Assembly: GCA_009917695.1 (NCBI GenBank)
Contig: JAACJG010000004.1
Span: 62,001-126,000 of the forward strand
Source of the DNA: Candidatus Rifleibacterium amylolyticum
Lineage (GTDB): Bacteria; Muiribacteriota; Ozemobacteria; Ozemobacterales; Ozemobacteraceae
Reading direction: 5' to 3'
DNA: 64,000 bases
In this document: positions 60,380 through 64,000 of the stretch, in pieces
How positions within the stretch are numbered: position 1 is the first letter of the stretch
Layout of the letters: every line of letters starts with the position of its first letter
The notes under the pieces: generated by a model
Database searches by the model: none
Told to the model about the DNA's origin: nothing
The model's input: only the letters and a program-made list of their open reading frames with translations
Program-made: the position numbers and the translations under genes

Positions 60380-61405
60380 GTGAAAACGCCAAAAGCCGGC
60401 CTTACGCTCTTAATAATGTTTTCAGCGTTGGTCGGCTTTTTCGTTAAACCAGTCTCAGCGCAGTGGTTGCGTGACAAGATAAAGGGCGCGATCCAGGCCA
60501 GAGTCGATAAAAAGGCGCTTGAACAGGAAGTTGCTTCTGCTTTTTATGAGATCGAGCATGCCGGTCGCAGGCGCACTTATTATCTGTATCTGCCCTCGAA
60601 GTGGGACAAAACTTCGGCTTTGCCGGTAGTGTTTCTGTTTCATGGCGGCGGCGGCGGTGCGCGTGGCGCGCTGTATTATTACGAACTCGAAAAGAAGGCG
60701 GAAGATGCAGGCTTCATGCTGGTTGCACCAAACGGCACCGGCGAGGGGGAGCATGTTCTGCTGACCTGGAACGTCGCTTTTGGTTTCGGCTATGCGCAAA
60801 AGAACAATGTCGATGATGTCGGTTTTGTAAACGCATTGCTCGACGAGCTGGCAGGCAAATACCCGATCGATTCTAAACGCATTTATGCGACCGGCCTCTC
60901 GAATGGCGCGATTTTCTGTCACTTTCTCGCCGCCGCGCCCGGTAACCGGTTCGCTGCCATTGCGCCGGTAGTCGGCACCGCCGGCGGCAAAGACGAGGGC
61001 GAGAAAGACTGGCGCCGGCCTCCCGAGCCGCAGGTTCCGGTTTCGGTCTGCATCGTTCAAGGCCTGATCGATGAGCATGTACCTATCGAGGGCGGGCTGC
61101 AGAAAGAGTCGCTTGGCGCGCCAAAAGAGATGTGGTCAGCATCGCAAACTATAGACCTCTGGGTTTCAGCCAACGATTGCGACAAGACACCCATTACCAG
61201 CGTCGATAACAAGATGAATACAACGATTCATTATTATAAAAATGGTCGCAACAACACTGAGGTCATCGCCTACGTCATTCACGACATGGGCCACGCCTGG
61301 CCGGGTTCGACGCGAGTGCCCCGCGCCGGCTCAGATAAGCCGTCTCACACTTTTCCCGGCAACGACATCATCTGGGAGTTTTTCCGCACACACCCGCGCC
61401 CCTGA
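60380..61405 (+). CDS. Exported esterase, LpqC/PHB depolymerase-like
   Basis: A 341-residue alpha/beta hydrolase with signal peptide. The oxyanion loop is HGGGGGARG (residues 88-96), the nucleophile Ser174 in GLSNG, the acid Asp231 and the His305 in MGHAWPG. These fit the poly(3-hydroxybutyrate)-depolymerase-like esterase group (CE1-like). Start is GTG. Likely periplasmic or secreted and active on short-chain or feruloyl-like esters; substrate unknown. Confidence 0.85.
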   Translation: MKTPKAGLTLLIMFSALVGFFVKPVSAQWLRDKIKGAIQARVDKKALEQEVASAFYEIEHAGRRRTYYLYLPSKWDKTSALPVVFLFHGGGGGARGALYYYELEKKAEDAGFMLVAPNGTGEGEHVLLTWNVAFGFGYAQKNNVDDVGFVNALLDELAGKYPIDSKRIYATGLSNGAIFCHFLAAAPGNRFAAIAPVVGTAGGKDEGEKDWRRPPEPQVPVSVCIVQGLIDEHVPIEGGLQKESLGAPKEMWSASQTIDLWVSANDCDKTPITSVDNKMNTTIHYYKNGRNNTEVIAYVIHDMGHAWPGSTRVPRAGSDKPSHTFPGNDIIWEFFRTHPRP

Positions 61406-61490
61406 TTAACGGTCGCTAAATTACACTTTAACCTTGGCGCGGTTTGTAATATGCTGATATGAGTTAATCCTGATGCCTAAGGAGTACCCG

Positions 61491-64000
61491 ATGTTTTGTG
61501 ATACCCTCAAGATATCGCCTGTGAGCGAATTTGCCGGCAAAGATGCTATTATTCATGACGATGGTCGTGGCAGCAGCGATAAACTCACTTACGAGCAACT
61601 CTGGCATGAAATTGCCGACGTATCGCAGATGGTGCGCGATTCCGGAGTGGGCAAAGGTGATCGGGTGCTTTTCGTCAGCGAAAATCATCTGCACTGGCTT
61701 CCGATTTTCCTTGGGATCGCTGGATCAGGCGCTATAGTCGTTCCGGTCGATGGCAATATCGCCGTCTCGCGTTTTAAAGCGATAATAGAAGACTGCCAGC
61801 CATCTCTGGTCATTGTCTCAAGGCTTTTCGAAAAGCGGCTTGGTGAATTCGAGCTTACCGATAAAGAGATTGTCACTACCCTTAATCTGCATTTCGACGT
61901 GTTCGGCCTTGGCAAAGAACTTTGCCCGCAGGCCAGCGAACCTGAACTCAAACCGCACGACATCGCGGCCATTATTTATACTTCAGGAACTACCGGCAAG
62001 CCCAAGGGCATAATGCTCAGCCATAAGGCATTCATTGCATCGATAGAACTTGGTCTGAAGATTTCAGATTACCATCGCGATGACCGCATGCTGACTCTGC
62101 TGCCCTTTACCCACGTTTTTTCACTCGTCGATGCCGGCCTGGTCATGCTTGGCTGTCATTCGACGCTGGTCGTCTGCAACAGTTTCAATCCGGCAGAGAT
62201 CATTCCGGTAATGATGAAGTATCGAATTACTTATGTCATGGCAGTGCCTCGCCTCGCCGATCTTTTCGCTTTCGGGCTCATGCAGAAGCCTGAGCTCAAG
62301 TTTGCTGGCATTACCATGATCATTGGCGGCGCGGCGCCGCGCGCCCAGGTCATGCAACTGCTTAATTCTCGTGGAATAAGAACTTTTCAGGGATTCGGCA
62401 TGACCGAAACCGCGGCCGGCGTGTTGATTGGCCATAACTGTCCTCTTGAAGCCGTCGGAAAGGCCCAGCATGGCGTGAAGGTTATGATCGACAAGCCGGT
62501 TAATGGAGTCGGCGAGCTGTTGATAGCGACTCCGACAATTTTTTCAGGCGTTTTCGGGCAGCCGGAGCTAGATCAGGAAATGTTTACCGGTGAATTCTTC
62601 AAGACCGGCGATATCGCCCAGATCGACAAAGAGGGTTTTGTTTACATTCGCGGCCGCGCCAAAGAGGTGATCATCTCGGCTTCTGGTTTGAACGTTTATC
62701 CTGATGAGCTTGAACTGAGACTGGGAACTCTTCCATATGCCGAAGAATTTGTAGTATTCGGTCTCTGCGAAGCCGGTCTTGAGATTCCAGCCCTCGCCAT
62801 GCTTGGGCGAAACGAGTTTTTTAAGGATTACAGCGTCGGCAAAGAACAGGAATACGTAGAAGACGACATTCGCAAACGAGTTGCCGAATGGCCGGAAGCC
62901 GAACGTATTCGAAAGGTGTTCATTGTTGATAAACCGCTGCCCCGTTCAGCCAGCGCCAAAATCAAGCGCTTCGAAGTAGCGGCGATGTTCAGCCCGGAAG
63001 CTGCCACGAAGAACCGGCAGGCCGAGCGCTCTACGCCAGCGGCTAAAGCTGCTGATAACAGGGAAACCATCGATGCCTTCGTACATGAAGTTGCTGCATT
63101 TCTTAATGTAGATCCTGATAAATTCGAGCTTACCAGTCGTCTCGACTCTTTTATGCAGCTTGATTCGCTGGGCGTGATCGCGATGCTGATCAAGCTTGAA
63201 CAGCGTTTCAGTGTGTCGTTTCGCGAGTTGATCGGCACTTCGATCGAAACTTTCGAAGAGCTTTATAAGTTTTTTGCCGACCAGGCAAGCCCTGAGAATA
63301 TCGAAAAAGCTGCAAATGGCACTTCTCCGGTTCCGGGTTTGCCGCCGCTGCTCGACTTTTCACCGGTTGCTCTTGAACAACGCCAGAAATTCGTGCGCGA
63401 ACAGTCCGGGTTTAACGATTTTAACCTGCCGGTACCGCAAGATCCGGCAGCGTTCACAGGCAATATCGAGGGGTTTACCGGCTTTGTTCAGGTGCCGGTC
63501 GGTCTCTGTGGTCCGCTCAAGGTTCTCGGTACCTACGCCGAGGGCGAATTCTTCGTGCCGATGGCGACGACTGAAGGCGCGCTGGTTTCTTCAGTATCGC
63601 GTGGTTGCCAGGTAATCACACTGTCAGGTGGCGCTCAGGTGCGCATGGTCGATGAAGGCGTTGTTCGCACGCCGGTGTTTGTGCTCAAAGACCTCGAACA
63701 GCTAGAAAAATTCAGCACCTGGGTCAGCGATAACTTTGCCAAAATCGCGCGCTCGGCCGAGAGCACCACCAGTCACGGCAAACTCAAGGCGATCGAGCCC
63801 TTTCCGATCGGCAGCACGATGGTTTTACGCTTCAACTACTCGACAGGCGATGCGTCCGGTCAGAACATGACCACTATCGCTACACGCAACGCTGTCGATT
63901 ATATTCTCGAAAATTACCCTGGCAAGATCAGAGAGTGGTTTCTTGAATCGAATCTGTCGGGAGACAAAAAGATCAATGCGGTCAACTTTACCCGCACTCG
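61491..64000 (+). CDS. AMP-ligase / acyl-carrier / HMG-CoA reductase fusion, 3' end cut
   Basis: An open frame from ATG 61491 (AAGGAG 9 bases upstream) to the window end, 836 codons with no stop. Residues 1-505: AMP-forming acyl ligase with YTSGTTGKPKG (163-173), GMTETAAG, TGDIAQID and C-terminal Lys490 in SASAKIKR. Residues 525-600: carrier domain with Ser559 in QLDSLG as phosphopantetheine site. Residues from about 640: HMG-CoA reductase with VPVGLCGPL (668-676), MATTEGALV (691-699, catalytic Glu695), TGDASGQNM (Asp787) and GDKK (near 825). Known HMG-CoA reductases are not fused to these domains. Confidence 0.9.
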   Translation, partial: MFCDTLKISPVSEFAGKDAIIHDDGRGSSDKLTYEQLWHEIADVSQMVRDSGVGKGDRVLFVSENHLHWLPIFLGIAGSGAIVVPVDGNIAVSRFKAIIEDCQPSLVIVSRLFEKRLGEFELTDKEIVTTLNLHFDVFGLGKELCPQASEPELKPHDIAAIIYTSGTTGKPKGIMLSHKAFIASIELGLKISDYHRDDRMLTLLPFTHVFSLVDAGLVMLGCHSTLVVCNSFNPAEIIPVMMKYRITYVMAVPRLADLFAFGLMQKPELKFAGITMIIGGAAPRAQVMQLLNSRGIRTFQGFGMTETAAGVLIGHNCPLEAVGKAQHGVKVMIDKPVNGVGELLIATPTIFSGVFGQPELDQEMFTGEFFKTGDIAQIDKEGFVYIRGRAKEVIISASGLNVYPDELELRLGTLPYAEEFVVFGLCEAGLEIPALAMLGRNEFFKDYSVGKEQEYVEDDIRKRVAEWPEAERIRKVFIVDKPLPRSASAKIKRFEVAAMFSPEAATKNRQAERSTPAAKAADNRETIDAFVHEVAAFLNVDPDKFELTSRLDSFMQLDSLGVIAMLIKLEQRFSVSFRELIGTSIETFEELYKFFADQASPENIEKAANGTSPVPGLPPLLDFSPVALEQRQKFVREQSGFNDFNLPVPQDPAAFTGNIEGFTGFVQVPVGLCGPLKVLGTYAEGEFFVPMATTEGALVSSVSRGCQVITLSGGAQVRMVDEGVVRTPVFVLKDLEQLEKFSTWVSDNFAKIARSAESTTSHGKLKAIEPFPIGSTMVLRFNYSTGDASGQNMTTIATRNAVDYILENYPGKIREWFLESNLSGDKKINAVNFTRT

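Overview
The window (about 50% GC, genes closely packed on both strands) looks like a chromosomal segment of a Gram-negative-type, probably anaerobic bacterium from a poorly studied phylum. Lipoproteins, GspI/J/K-like pseudopilins and an outer-membrane-barrel-like protein point to a diderm envelope. A V/A-type ATPase with Na+-type proteolipid residues, a 2-oxoacid:ferredoxin oxidoreductase and an NhaC antiporter point to ferredoxin- and Na+-based energetics. A Riflebacteria-like affiliation is only a guess. TGA is an ordinary stop codon here. There are no rRNA genes, CRISPR arrays, insertion sequences or phage genes.

Layout. 1-2.7 kb: end of a V-type ATPase operon (subunits D, I, K). 2.8-9.0 kb: glmM, then an envelope cluster (TPR lipoprotein, GspI/J/K-like pseudopilin trio, FG-GAP repeat protein, TPR protein). 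9.1-15.8 kb: an unknown protein, an isochorismatase-fold protein, a P-loop ATPase, a five-gene 2-oxoacid:ferredoxin oxidoreductase operon with two gamma subunits, then rsfS and rsmE. 16.5-23.9 kb: polyphosphate metabolism (double-domain PPK2 phosphotransferase, stand-alone HD protein, ROK kinase, Ppx/GppA, Ppk1). 25-29.3 kb: a sugar-type ABC transporter whose binding-protein gene has an in-frame TGA where Trp is expected.

29.35-37.44 kb holds the most striking locus: nine same-strand genes, mostly with start and stop codons overlapping, that encode a eukaryote-like ubiquitin cascade. In order of transcription they are a ubiquitin-fold protein, an E1-like enzyme, a membrane-anchored JAMM protease, a membrane FHA protein, a membrane Prok-RING protein, a RING plus transmembrane plus trypsin-like protease fusion, an E2 enzyme fused to Cys-rich zinc modules, another RING/zinc-ribbon membrane protein and a DUF2752 protein. 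Most components are membrane-tethered, which suggests ubiquitin-like modification and proteolysis at the inner membrane.

37.6-51.7 kb is mixed: an ECF sigma/anti-sigma pair, a zinc-ribbon membrane protein, a secreted HExxH-type peptidase, mtaB, surface proteins, nhaC and cvfB. 51.7-57.7 kb is an RNA-repair locus. RtcR (CARF plus AAA+) faces a near-consensus sigma-54 promoter that drives a leader containing a tRNA-like element (anticodon CAU), then slipin, rtcA and rtcB. 57.7-59.6 kb has a broken COG2865 gene and an XRE-ImmA/PIN toxin-antitoxin-like pair. The window ends in an unusual open reading frame that fuses an AMP-forming ligase, an acyl-carrier domain and an HMG-CoA reductase domain, cut by the window edge.

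At least three families of short interspersed, partly palindromic repeats sit between genes; the best is a ~127-bp element with three near-full copies.
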